Positions 7,698-15,873 of a stretch of 64,000 bases of DNA are shown here, piece after piece. A model generated the notes under the pieces. The model worked only from the letters and a program-made list of their open reading frames with translations, was not told the DNA's origin and did not search any database. Each line of letters starts with the position of its first letter. Within the stretch, counting starts at the first letter, position 1. The DNA comes from CAYUCJ01 sp049282265 (lineage in GTDB: Bacteria; Desulfobacterota; DSM-4660; Desulfatiglandales; Desulfatiglandaceae). A program made the position numbers and the translations under genes. The DNA lies in NCBI GenBank assembly GCA_049282265.1, contig JBAPTR010000220.1, positions 7,367 to 71,366 on the forward strand, read 5' to 3'.

Positions 7698-9404
7698 TCA
7701 AATCCAGATTTCAATCTTGAAAAAGCGGAAGAACAGGAAGAACAGCGTTGCCGCCAGGATAATCTTCAAGGCCCTTTCGCTGAAGAGTTTCTGTGCCCGG
7801 CTCCCGAGCATGCCGCCGACAAATCCGCCGATAATGATAGAGACCATGAGCCAGAGATCAGGCAGGTATCCGTTCATCAGGTATCCCAGGAAGGAGCCGA
7901 TACTGCTGAAACAGGTGCCGATGAGGGAAATCGGCACGGCCACGTACATGGGAAGGGCGCCAAGTGTGGTCATGGCCGGTACCAGCAGAAAACCGCCGCC
8001 GATGCCGAAGCTCCTCGATACGATGCCGATGCCCACCCCAAGCAGGCCGAAAAGCAGGGGGTTGATGGTGAACTCCTCGCCCCAGAACTTGAACCGGTAA
8101 TCAGTCAGTCCTGTTTTGACCGGCTCGATTCGGCCCATCTCCACGGAGGTGCCGTCGGCCTTGGCCTTGGCAACCGCTGCGTTGAACTTTTTGACCATGG
8201 CCTTGATATTCTTTCGTTTCTCCATGACCTTCGGCGAAAGCTCGAAAAGGGTTCGAATGCCCATGAGGACCACGAGGATGGCCAGCCATTCCTTGTAGGT
8301 TTGCATCGGGAGGTACTGGGTGGCATATTTTCCGAGCCAGATGGACCCTATGAAAATACCCACCCCGAACGAGATGCCGACCGGCCAGGCAACCCTCCTT
8401 TCCTTGACCGCATAGCGGTAAAATGAACCCAGCGGTGAAAACAGGGTTAAGGCCATGTTGGACGGGCGCAGCACGTTGGCCGCATTGATCCCCACCGGTC
8501 CGGCGGTCTGAACGATCATGACCTGAAAGGCTGCCATAAGCATGCCGCCGGCGGCGCCGATCATGGAGAAGTAGGTGCCGACAATAATGGCGCCCAGGAT
8601 AATCCAGAGCGGGTTCATGTATCGACCGGCAAGGCTCAACCAGAATCCCTTGGCCTTGACATTGTAACTGCCTGCCGTGTTGCCGTTGACGTAGACCTCA
8701 AACTTCGTGTTTGGAGGCGTGTGGCGAAAGGTCTTGAATGAGGCGGTAAATTTCCCCGTCTTCTTGTCCAGGGAAATACTGGTGCCCTTGTCCCAGTAAT
8801 TCTTGGAGGTGGCGTAGTCGGCCAGGACACTGCGGGAAAAGATGGTGACCTTGCCCACAAGGGTTTTTTCTTTCACGACCGTTTCGATGCCATTGCCGTT
8901 CTCGTGGGCATACTTCAGAAAATTCCACTGTTCGGCCGTCTTTATGGGACCCAGAACGGCCTTGGCCTCCGGGTTCAGCTGGTCATATTTGGCCAGCTTG
9001 AACATATTGGTTTTATAGAGGCCCCTTTTGCCACCCTGGGTAAAAAAGGAAGGCCCACCGAATTTCTTCTGGGACACCTTGCCGAAATCTTCAGGGGCTG
9101 TTGTCAGCATGTAGAAAAGGGGAGGTATGGCGGTGTCAAGACCAAAGCCCTTCTCCTTGGCATCCTTCTTGAACCGCTTGCCCTCATTGACGCCGCTGGA
9201 GTCCTTGGGCGCAAACAATTTCTTTTCCGCGATGGCAATAAAAAGGTCCTGGCCCGGGGTGATGGTGCCTTCTATTGTCACTGTATCTCCGGCCTTATAG
9301 TCCGTAGCGGATAGGGTCGCCGCTGCGAACGCACCGGTGGGGACTATCCAAAGGCCCGCCAGAACCACAAGCAATGAAAAGAACAGGGGTAATTTTTTTC
9401 TCAT
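7698..9404 (-). CDS. TSUP (TauE/SafE) family anion exporter with N-terminal periplasmic domain
   Basis: This 568-residue protein starts with a signal peptide (1 to about 27, ending GAFA) and a periplasmic domain of about 225 residues, beginning with a beta-rich TDYKAGDTVTIEGTITPG segment. About eight membrane spans follow from residue 256. The repeated TSUP features are present: GTYFSMIGAAGGMLMAAFQ in the first half and RSFGIGGGFLLVPAMTTLGALP in the second. TSUP proteins export sulfite, sulfoacetate or related anions. The N-terminal domain is absent from ordinary TauE proteins of about 250 residues. A strong AGGAGGAGG site precedes ATG 9404. Confidence 0.88.
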   Translation of the reverse strand: MRKKLPLFFSLLVVLAGLWIVPTGAFAAATLSATDYKAGDTVTIEGTITPGQDLFIAIAEKKLFAPKDSSGVNEGKRFKKDAKEKGFGLDTAIPPLFYMLTTAPEDFGKVSQKKFGGPSFFTQGGKRGLYKTNMFKLAKYDQLNPEAKAVLGPIKTAEQWNFLKYAHENGNGIETVVKEKTLVGKVTIFSRSVLADYATSKNYWDKGTSISLDKKTGKFTASFKTFRHTPPNTKFEVYVNGNTAGSYNVKAKGFWLSLAGRYMNPLWIILGAIIVGTYFSMIGAAGGMLMAAFQVMIVQTAGPVGINAANVLRPSNMALTLFSPLGSFYRYAVKERRVAWPVGISFGVGIFIGSIWLGKYATQYLPMQTYKEWLAILVVLMGIRTLFELSPKVMEKRKNIKAMVKKFNAAVAKAKADGTSVEMGRIEPVKTGLTDYRFKFWGEEFTINPLLFGLLGVGIGIVSRSFGIGGGFLLVPAMTTLGALPMYVAVPISLIGTCFSSIGSFLGYLMNGYLPDLWLMVSIIIGGFVGGMLGSRAQKLFSERALKIILAATLFFLFFRFFKIEIWI

Positions 9405-9453
9405 TTTTTCCTCCTCCTAGGTTTTAAAATTTATTCTTTCCCCAATAAGCCAA

Positions 9454-9499
9454 GTGATGAAATCGTAAGGACTCCGTCCATGGGCTTTTCGATTTCATC
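9454..9499. repeat. Partial copy of repeat family 1, also a possible terminator stem
   Basis: The segment matches one end of the 155-bp family 1 repeat (TGATG-AATCGTAA then TCCGTCCATGG). The sequence has drifted, but a perfect 10-bp stem remains: GATGAAATCG (9456-9465) and CGATTTCATC (9490-9499). It lies between the small membrane gene and the TSUP gene. Confidence 0.5.
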
Positions 9500-9513
9500 G
9501 ATAACGCCTCAAT

Positions 9514-9930
9514 TCATCCCTTAAATTTGAGATATTTGATCGCCAGCCAACCGCCCAGCGCACCACACAAACCGCCAAGGCCTGAAAGCAGTGCCAAATC
9601 CGTAATCCCGAAGAGAGCAATCCCGGTAAAATAGAAAGAGAGGCCCGTCAGTACCGTCAAGGTCATGACCACATTTAAGATGCCGGCTCCCACGGAAAGC
9701 GGAAGTTTGTGTTTGAGGGCATCGCGGGTCTTGTCGACCAGGGAAAATCCGCTCATGGCCGTGTTGAAGCCGACGATCCATGGGAGCAAACCGAGTGTCC
9801 AGGATAAAGTCAAGAATGTGGCCAGAAACATCACGATCAGTGTGGTCCCGACCACGCCGATCGAGACGGAAATCGCCCCCTGTCGCAGTAAGTAGATGGT
9901 CTCTATATCAAATAATTTCGAACGAAGCAT
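9514..9930 (-). CDS. Small four-span membrane protein, unknown function
   Basis: The 138-residue protein has four hydrophobic spans (about 22-45, 48-66, 82-104 and 108-130) and ends with a basic KYLKFKG. I do not recognise a family. The ATG at 9930 overlaps the TGA stop of the upstream Dsb-like gene (TGATG), so the two are probably translated together, and the protein may serve that redox system or the neighbouring TSUP exporter. A TTG one codon earlier is an unlikely start. Confidence 0.7.
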   Translation of the reverse strand: MLRSKLFDIETIYLLRQGAISVSIGVVGTTLIVMFLATFLTLSWTLGLLPWIVGFNTAMSGFSLVDKTRDALKHKLPLSVGAGILNVVMTLTVLTGLSFYFTGIALFGITDLALLSGLGGLCGALGGWLAIKYLKFKG

Positions 9931-10811
9931 CAATTTTGTGGAGTAGCGCTCTTCTTCTTCAGTTCAGCGCTGATGATACCAAACAGGTCGAAAGGGTTCC
10001 GGACTACGGCGAGCTTGCCGTTCACAAAAATGGTCGGCGTGCCGCGGACGCCTATTTTCCTGCCGTTGACCACATCCCTGGTCACGAAATCCCTGATGGA
10101 TCGGGAGTCCTTGTCTTTATTGAACTTTTCCATGTCAAGCCCGAGACCTTTGGCGATGTCCTGGATCTTGACATCGTTGATGGACCGATAGTCTTCAAAC
10201 AGCTTCTGTCGGAACTCCCAGAATTTTCCCTGGGCGTTTGCCGCCATGGCGGCCTGGGCTGCCTTTCTCGCAAACGTGTGACTTCTGAGGGGGAAGTTCA
10301 TCGGAACCAATCGGACTTTTTTCGGGTATTGATCCAGCACCTGCTGGATAAGGCGCTCCATCCGCGCACAGTAGGGTCACTGGTAATCATCGAATACAGC
10401 CACGGTGACCGGTGCGTCGGAAGGCCCCTTGAAAGGGTGGCCGGAAATATCGATCTCCTGGATCGGTTCCACCCGGACAATCCTGAGCCTCTTGGAGGTG
10501 CTCCCCGTCAAAATGAGGAGCTTGCTGCCTTCCGAATAGGTTACCCTATCGAAGTCCGCGTCCACGACAAGGCTTTTGGTGACCTTTTTTTCAGGCACGG
10601 AATAGACCAGGAGTTTCCCCGGCGCCAGCAGGAAGACAAGTTTGCCGTCTGTCGATGTGGCGACATCCAGAGGCCCCACATCAAGTTTGATGTCTTCCAT
10701 AGATGTCAGGTCCACCTTGGCGTGGGCCGACTGGACAGACGTCCACATGACCATGACGGCGATAAGTAGAAGAGAGATCCGATTCCTTCTCAGAAAAGGG
10801 TTTCCAGCCAT
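9930..10811 (-). CDS. DsbA/DsbG-like periplasmic thiol oxidoreductase, predicted selenoprotein (UxxC)
   Basis: The two halves, 10811-10380 and 10376-9930, are in the same frame, separated by one TGA at 10377-10379. Read through, the protein is 293 residues: a signal peptide (to about 31, ending SAHA), a beta-rich domain of about 100 residues, and a DsbA-type thioredoxin domain. The TGA is residue 145, exactly where the first cysteine of CxxC belongs: PVTVAVFDDYQ-U-PYC, compared with the usual F-x-D-F/Y-Q-C-P-Y-C. The domain then continues normally, with NFPLRSH, the helical insert, and the cis-proline motif GVRGTPTIFVNG. A SECIS-like hairpin sits at the expected distance. The protein would catalyse disulfide exchange or reduction in the periplasm. 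A nonsense mutation or sequencing error is the alternative, but the exact active-site position makes selenocysteine much more likely. Confidence 0.88.
10332..10349 (-). promoter_or_regulatory. Bacterial SECIS-like hairpin downstream of the UGA
   Basis: On the minus strand, ATCCAGC-AGGT-GCTGGAT forms a perfect 7-bp stem with an AGGU tetraloop. The loop begins 35 bases after the in-frame UGA. Bacterial SECIS elements lie within the coding region, with the apical loop roughly 16-37 bases after UGA and guanines at the start of the loop for SelB contact. This hairpin meets both conditions. Confidence 0.75.
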
Positions 10812-10839
10812 TTTTTCAAGTCTCCCTATGGCAAAAGGC

Positions 10840-13722
10840 CTATGGCTTTTCCGAAGGCTTCTGCGTTTTGGCGGTCATCTCGTTCAATGCCTTTCCAAGG
10901 CCTTTCAACTCCTCCCCGTATCCGGACCAGTTACCCTGACGTGAATAGGCCTTGGCCTTTTCAAAGTGTTTCAGGGCTTCGTCCAGGACCTCCTTAATGG
11001 CACCGGTAACCGGCGCCATGACCGTGCCCGTGCCTGATTCGGCGGTGGGGACTTCCTCCCCCAGGACACCGTAGAGGGCGCTTTCCAGATTTTCCCTCAT
11101 GATCAGACGACCCCCGAAGGAAACGATGACCCTTTTCAGTTCAGGCAGGGCCGTGCCGGGCTGACCGCCCACGCCCCCAGGACCGGCCGCACCCGTTGAT
11201 CCGGGTTTCCTGAATCCCCTGCGTGTTTGAGGAGAAGCCTGTTGAGGTTGGGCGGATTGCGAATCGGACTGGTTGGCTTGCAGATATACGGGCTCCACAT
11301 AGATAAAGGTGTTGTCAATGGGAATGGCAAGGAGGTTGCCTCTGATGACCGTGGAACCTCCCTGTCCCCACAGAGTCATCTCTCTTGAAATGCTCGTCTG
11401 CTGGTCCACCCTCGCCTCAATCTGCATCGGACCGTAGATGAGCTTATCCTTGGGAAGTTTGTACACGATCAGGTTCCCGTATTCGGGAACGTCGCACCTT
11501 GCCGCAAGCCATGCGATCATATTGTCTTTTTTGGAAGGCGTAAAGGGAAGCATCAGGACGAACTCTTCGCTCTTCTCTTCGGGAAGCCGCATGATGATGT
11601 AGTAGGGCTCCATCTTCCGCGTGTTGCTGGCGTAGATTTCATTGGGGGTTTGCCAGAGGTCTTCCTGGTTGTAAAAGACCTGCACGTCCTTCATGTGGTA
11701 GATCTTGTAGGTGTCGGCCTGAATCTTAAACAGGTCCTTGGGATAGCGGATGTGTTTCTTCAGATCGGCGGGCATTTTGCTGAAGGGTTTGAACAGGCCC
11801 GGAAATATGCTCGCATAGGTCCTGACGATGGGGTCCTTTTGGTCGATCATGTAGAAGGATACATCGCCGCTGTAGGCATCGACGACCACCTTGACCGAAT
11901 TGCGGATGTAGTTCAAGCCCTTGTAAAAATGGCCGTAGGAACGGGTGGAATAGGGATACATGTTGGAGGTGGTGTAGGCGTCCTGCATCCAGTAGAGCCT
12001 GCCGCCCGAGACGACCAGGTATGGGTCGCCGTCATAGTCGAGAAATGGTGCGATGGCCCGGACCCGTTTGTCGATCCTGCGGTTGTACATGATTCTGCTC
12101 TCGGGACTCAGGTAGGTGGTGAAGAGTATCTGAGGATCCATGAATTCAAGGGAAAAGAGTGCCCTCCTGACAAATGACGTGATGAGAACGCCTCCCGTCC
12201 CTTCATAGTGGGTATAGACGTTCTCGTCTCCCTTGGGGTAGTCGAATTCCTTGGTCTTGGTCTTCACGAGGACATAGTCGTTTGTCTTTTCCCCATAATA
12301 GATTTCAGGATGGTCGATCTTCAGATTAAAGTCAATGGTCGGAGGCAGATCCTTGATGATGAGGTCCGGGAGCCCTTCACTGGTCACGTTGTTGACCGGG
12401 CTCATGGTCAAGCCGTAACCATGGGTGTAGATCAAGTGTCTGTTGACCCAGGTGTTGGCCTGAGCCGGTAGCTGGTTCACGTTGAGTTCCCGCGCGGACA
12501 ACATGACCTGCCTGTAGTCGTTGTTGATCTCATAACGATCCACGTCCACATCGTTGAAGTCGTAGTACAGCCGTATGGATTGAAGTTGATCGTAGGTCTG
12601 CAGCAGGGGGCGCTTGTCCCATATCCTGATATTGTTGATGGTCGCCCGGTTCGACTGGATATTCTTCTTGGTCAGTTTGTCACCGACCGGGAATTGGACT
12701 TCTTTGATCTTGTTGAGGTTGTAACCCTCGCGGGTATAGTCAATATTGTAGGCGATATAGGGCGATTCCTTCGCCAGTTCGTTCGGCTTGACCACGGTCT
12801 TCTGCACCACCATTGGGATGACGGTGGCAAAAAGCACGATCAGTCCCACCCAGACGCCACCGCTGAGCCAGATCATTTTTCTTTTCATTCCGAAGCCTTT
12901 GAAAAGCAGGATCAATGCGAAGGCCAGAGAAACAAAAATCAATACCCCGTATGCCAGGAGCGTGACATGGATGTCGGTATAGCCTGCACCGAAGGCGGCT
13001 CCCTGGGTCGAATACAGGAGGTTGAACATCTTCAGGCGATAACCCCAGGCCATGAGCAGGACGATGATGCCTGCCAGAAACATGAGGTGTCTGAATACCT
13101 TGGGGTCGATGTCGATTTTGGGCATGGCGGGCGGTTTACCTTCGGCCTGGGCCAGCCCCTCAAGATTGGATACCTGGATGGTGCCGTTTTTCAAATACGA
13201 CCCCACCGTGACGATGCCTGCAAAAACAACAAGGACCATGAGGCCACTCTGGAGGAAGAGATAGAACGGCAGGGAAAATACATAAAACCCTATGTCCTTG
13301 TTGAAGACAGGGTCCTTCCCCCCGAAGGGCTGTTGATGAAAGAAACGGAGGATCATGTCCCATTGGGAGGCGCCCTTTTCGGCTATAACAAAACTGATCA
13401 CCATCACCAGGGCTGCCAGGAGAAAGCCGGCGGATTTTCCTGAAAGTCCGAATTGGGCGAGAAGAGCATCACCAGGCCCCTGTACCGGTCCGGATCGCGA
13501 AAGGGCCTTGGAACGGCCGGCCACCCAGATGTTCAGGGCAACGAGAATCATCAGGAGGAGCCAGATCCCCGCACCGATGCCGAACTTGCTGTAGATCATC
13601 GTCCAGAAAACATGAGAATAGTGGAGTTTCCCGAACCAGAGCCAGTCAGGGTAGATGGAAAGGCCCCACCAGACAAGGATCAGGGCGATAAGGATCAGGC
13701 CGATTGTCACTCTCTTTTTCAT
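10840..13722 (-). CDS. UPF0182 family membrane protein
   Basis: The 960-residue protein has about seven membrane spans in the first 310 residues, then a large domain predicted outside the cytoplasm. The conserved UPF0182 (COG1615) segments are present: WWGLSIYPDWLWFGKL at the start, PYIAYNIDYTREGYNL, NIRIWDKRPLL, VNRHLIYTHGYGL and AIPIDNTFIYVEPVYLQA. Length is normal. A Gln/Pro/Gly-rich linker (about 845-880) precedes a C-terminal helical tail that includes ALKHFEKAKAYSRQGNWSGYGEELKGLGKAL. The family has no established function. GAGGAG precedes ATG 13722. The Dsb-like selenoprotein gene follows 28 bp after its stop. Confidence 0.93.
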   Translation of the reverse strand: MKKRVTIGLILIALILVWWGLSIYPDWLWFGKLHYSHVFWTMIYSKFGIGAGIWLLLMILVALNIWVAGRSKALSRSGPVQGPGDALLAQFGLSGKSAGFLLAALVMVISFVIAEKGASQWDMILRFFHQQPFGGKDPVFNKDIGFYVFSLPFYLFLQSGLMVLVVFAGIVTVGSYLKNGTIQVSNLEGLAQAEGKPPAMPKIDIDPKVFRHLMFLAGIIVLLMAWGYRLKMFNLLYSTQGAAFGAGYTDIHVTLLAYGVLIFVSLAFALILLFKGFGMKRKMIWLSGGVWVGLIVLFATVIPMVVQKTVVKPNELAKESPYIAYNIDYTREGYNLNKIKEVQFPVGDKLTKKNIQSNRATINNIRIWDKRPLLQTYDQLQSIRLYYDFNDVDVDRYEINNDYRQVMLSARELNVNQLPAQANTWVNRHLIYTHGYGLTMSPVNNVTSEGLPDLIIKDLPPTIDFNLKIDHPEIYYGEKTNDYVLVKTKTKEFDYPKGDENVYTHYEGTGGVLITSFVRRALFSLEFMDPQILFTTYLSPESRIMYNRRIDKRVRAIAPFLDYDGDPYLVVSGGRLYWMQDAYTTSNMYPYSTRSYGHFYKGLNYIRNSVKVVVDAYSGDVSFYMIDQKDPIVRTYASIFPGLFKPFSKMPADLKKHIRYPKDLFKIQADTYKIYHMKDVQVFYNQEDLWQTPNEIYASNTRKMEPYYIIMRLPEEKSEEFVLMLPFTPSKKDNMIAWLAARCDVPEYGNLIVYKLPKDKLIYGPMQIEARVDQQTSISREMTLWGQGGSTVIRGNLLAIPIDNTFIYVEPVYLQANQSDSQSAQPQQASPQTRRGFRKPGSTGAAGPGGVGGQPGTALPELKRVIVSFGGRLIMRENLESALYGVLGEEVPTAESGTGTVMAPVTGAIKEVLDEALKHFEKAKAYSRQGNWSGYGEELKGLGKALNEMTAKTQKPSEKP

Positions 13723-13815
13723 AAAGGGTTCTCCTCAAGTTCTGTTTTCAGAATGATAAACGCAGTCCGCGAAGCATATTCCTTTCAAGCGCAGGGTGCA
13801 AGGTATTTTGTGAAG

Positions 13816-13927
13816 CCCTGATCCGCCATCAAGATATCATCTCCCCGGCGGGCGGGATCTAAAGAGCTAGTTGCCTTCGGTCGCTCCTCCCGCACAATAC
13901 AGCGGGATCTACGATGCGCCGCCTTGC
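13816..13927 (-). repeat. Dispersed repeat family 2, copy b
   Basis: Reverse complement of this 112-bp stretch aligns with 6813-6960 in five blocks, including GGGAGGAGCGAC directly joined to CGAAGGCAAC, so the extra 35 bp of the other copy is missing here. It lies upstream of the UPF0182 gene in non-coding sequence. The bases around it (13723-13815 and 13928-14081) hold nothing I can recognise. Confidence 0.6.
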
Positions 13928-14081
13928 ATCTGACAACTTGCTGGTGATCAGGAAGCTCTCCAAATCCCCCGTCCAAGTACATGATGCGCAAGTTAGGCGG
14001 TGGATTTGGGTGAAGCTGGACAGGGGCATTTCACCCCCCTGTCCATTCCCTAGGAGACGGTGAAGGCCGCGGTCCTTCCGT

Positions 14082-14168
14082 GCCCATCATGATGACGCCC
14101 GCAACCGGTATGGAGGCACAAACGGTGATGATGTGCCTGGCCCCCAGTCGGTCTGGCATGAACCCATC
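14082..14168 (-). pseudogene. Short remnant resembling an MFS transporter loop and helix
   Basis: Read on the minus strand, 29 codons give DGFMPDRLGARH followed by hydrophobic IITVCASIPVAGVIMMG. This resembles the G-x-x-x-D-R-x-G-x-R/K loop between helices 2 and 3 of major facilitator carriers, plus the start of the next helix. No start codon or further MFS sequence surrounds it. It may be the last trace of a deleted carrier, but the match is short and could be chance. Confidence 0.3.
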
Positions 14169-14195
14169 GCTCCTGTCGTGTCCTGTCGGCGTGAT

Positions 14196-15017
14196 TCAAC
14201 AACAGGTGATTCTTCCCCCGGAATAGGGTTGGCGGGAGAGCATTTTCAAATGGAGCCTTTTCAGAAAATCGATCACCTGGCGGACATATTCAGCGGGCCG
14301 GTGGTCATAGGTGTTGTGGCCGCATCCCGGGAGCACTGCCAGTTCTCCCTGGGGCAGGTGCCGATAGAAGGCCACCCCCTGCTCGATATCAAAGAGAAAA
14401 CTCCGGTCCGGATAGAGCACAAGGGCGGGGCAGGCGACTCGGGACAGCACGGGCCTGAGGTCGAAGACGTCTTTTCCGTAGGCGCCCCCGAATCTCCGGA
14501 ACTGGTTGTAGAAAGGGCCGGCCCGGTCTTCCCCATGCCAGGCAATGAGCTTCTGCTTGAGGTCCGGGTCCAGTTCTTCAAAGGTGTTGGGGAACTTGGG
14601 CTTGTTGAAGGCAACCATGGGAATTTCGCTGTAGCATTGGGTGCTCGAGGTGGTCACCGATTTCACGCGCTCCGGATAGGCGGCAGCAAAGTCCACCGCA
14701 ACGACACCGCCTTCGCATTGTCCCATGAGATGAAAGGCGTCCAGACCGAGGATGCCGGCCAGGGAATCCAGTTCCTCCACGCTCTCCCTTCGAAACCTGT
14801 CACTCACATAAAATGCCTCGAAATTGTCTCCCCCGTCCGATCTGCCGTATCCCCTCCGGTCATACATGATCACTCTGTGGCCGTTCTGAACGAGAGGCGG
14901 GTAGATAGCTTTCCACATCCTCGTACAGCCGAAGCCGTGGTGGAGAAGCACGATGGGGTCGCCTGCTCCATGTTCCTCGTAATAGATATTCAGGTCGTTT
15001 ATTTGTGCAAACGACAT
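14196..15017 (-). CDS. Alpha/beta hydrolase with cysteine at the nucleophile position
   Basis: A 273-residue alpha/beta-hydrolase-fold protein. Fold markers are VLLHHGFGCTRMW (oxyanion loop), YDRRGYGRSD, the nucleophile elbow GQCEGG with Cys101 instead of the usual serine, an acid in LYPDRSFLFD and the histidine in LPGCGHNTYDH. A Cys-His-Asp triad is known in dienelactone hydrolase, but the rest of this sequence looks like ordinary serine hydrolases. The C-terminal residues LKMLSRQPYSGGRITCC extend past the fold. AGGAGC precedes ATG 15017. The gene stands alone between decayed sequence and repeats; the substrate is unknown. Confidence 0.85.
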   Translation of the reverse strand: MSFAQINDLNIYYEEHGAGDPIVLLHHGFGCTRMWKAIYPPLVQNGHRVIMYDRRGYGRSDGGDNFEAFYVSDRFRRESVEELDSLAGILGLDAFHLMGQCEGGVVAVDFAAAYPERVKSVTTSSTQCYSEIPMVAFNKPKFPNTFEELDPDLKQKLIAWHGEDRAGPFYNQFRRFGGAYGKDVFDLRPVLSRVACPALVLYPDRSFLFDIEQGVAFYRHLPQGELAVLPGCGHNTYDHRPAEYVRQVIDFLKRLHLKMLSRQPYSGGRITCC

Positions 15018-15132
15018 TTCCTGCTCCTTTGCAAATGTGAACGTACCATAATAAGTTTTTTCCTAGACTTCCGAGGATGTGGTGACCCCCAAGAGCCAGG
15101 CAAACGGCATATTCCAGAAGCCCAGGCGCTTT

Positions 15133-15240
15133 CTAATCGCTAGCCTTAAACCCCAAATGGGCGTCCATCTCCTCCGGCGTGTTTAGAAAGCCTACGAAAA
15201 AGAGTGTCAGGTTCGGCCCAATGCCCCTCGACTTCGTTGT
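15133..15240 (-). pseudogene. Possible C-terminal protein remnant
   Basis: The minus strand encodes RGIGPNLTLFFVGFLN, then TPEEMDAHLGFKASD and a stop at 15133-15135. It reads like the natural end of a protein, with no start codon and a stop just upstream. I cannot name the family. It lies beside a full family 1 repeat and a deleted gene, which supports decay, but it may be chance. Confidence 0.25.
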
Positions 15241-15293
15241 TCATAGGCTGCCCTTTGCGGCATAATCCCGCCTTTTACGAAGTCATCAAATGC

Positions 15294-15448
15294 TGATGGA
15301 ATCGTAAAAAGTCCGTCCGTGGACTTTTTACTGACGAAAACCGAAAAGCGTGGTTTTCGTTTTCCTTACAAATCAATGGGTTAAACTGCAACCCATTGAT
15401 TTGCGCGCCCGTCCCTGGGCACGATGATGACTTTTTGCAAAGTCATCA
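15294..15448 (-). repeat. Repeat family 1, copy A (155 bp, five hairpins)
   Basis: The reverse complement matches copies at 17072-17226 and 59799-59955 over its full length. In order it contains TGATGACTT/AAGTCATCA, CGTGCCC/GGGCGCG (one G-U pair), CAAATCAATGGG/CCCATTGATTTG, a GAAAAC-rich stem and GTAAAAAGTCC/GGACTTTTTAC. Its ends are TGATG and CATCA. The next bases (15277-15290) carry another partial AAGTCATCA arm. It lies between the alpha/beta hydrolase and the deleted metallo-beta-lactamase gene. Confidence 0.8.
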
Positions 15449-15459
15449 ATACTGCGTGT

Positions 15460-15873
15460 TCATCGGGCAGCCTCGTAAATTCGCAGGGTATCGGTTACCC
15501 TGGTTTGAATCAATCCCTTGTCTTCCAGGATTTCGAGGTGCCCCACGGTCTCGGACATGCCGAGGAAGATGTCCCACGCCTTGAGTTGGGGAAATACGGT
15601 CATGGTGATTTCAAACAGGGTCATCCCTTTTCCCGCATCGGGAGCGGAACGGAGGATCCGGAGGATCTCTTCTCTTCGCAACGTGTGGTGCTCTCTTATC
15701 TTGGCAATCCGTCTCTCAGGATGAGAGAAAACCTGCCCATGCCCTGGCAGGACTGTATTTACGGGCAAAGCCTCCGTCCGTCTCAGGGTGGGGACTGAAT
15801 CCTCGATGAGATAGATGTTGACCGCTTTGACGGGAAAGGGGATTGGTATCTCAATCCTGTTGAAGTTGCTCAT
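15460..15873 (-). pseudogene. Metallo-beta-lactamase-fold protein with the catalytic core deleted in frame
   Basis: The 137-residue frame opens with the normal first strands of an MBL-fold hydrolase (IPIPFPVKAVNIYLIEDS), then jumps after VPTLR directly to the late part of the fold (VNTVLPGHGQVFSHPERRIAKIREHH) and the winged-helix tail typical of LACTB2-like hydrolases. About 150 residues, including the HxHxDH metal motif, are missing without breaking the frame. The normal length would be about 290-320 residues. It cannot be a working metallo-hydrolase. A GGAG site precedes ATG 15873, so the short protein could still be made. Confidence 0.7.

Noticed and set aside
10377..10379. Reading the TGA as a true stop that splits a pseudogene
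   Set aside because: It coincides exactly with the catalytic cysteine codon, both halves are otherwise intact, and a SECIS-like hairpin follows at the right distance.
9780..10769. Long plus-strand open frame of 329 codons opposite the Dsb-like gene
   Set aside because: It is fully antisense to the selenoprotein and its neighbour, has an atypical composition and no family features.
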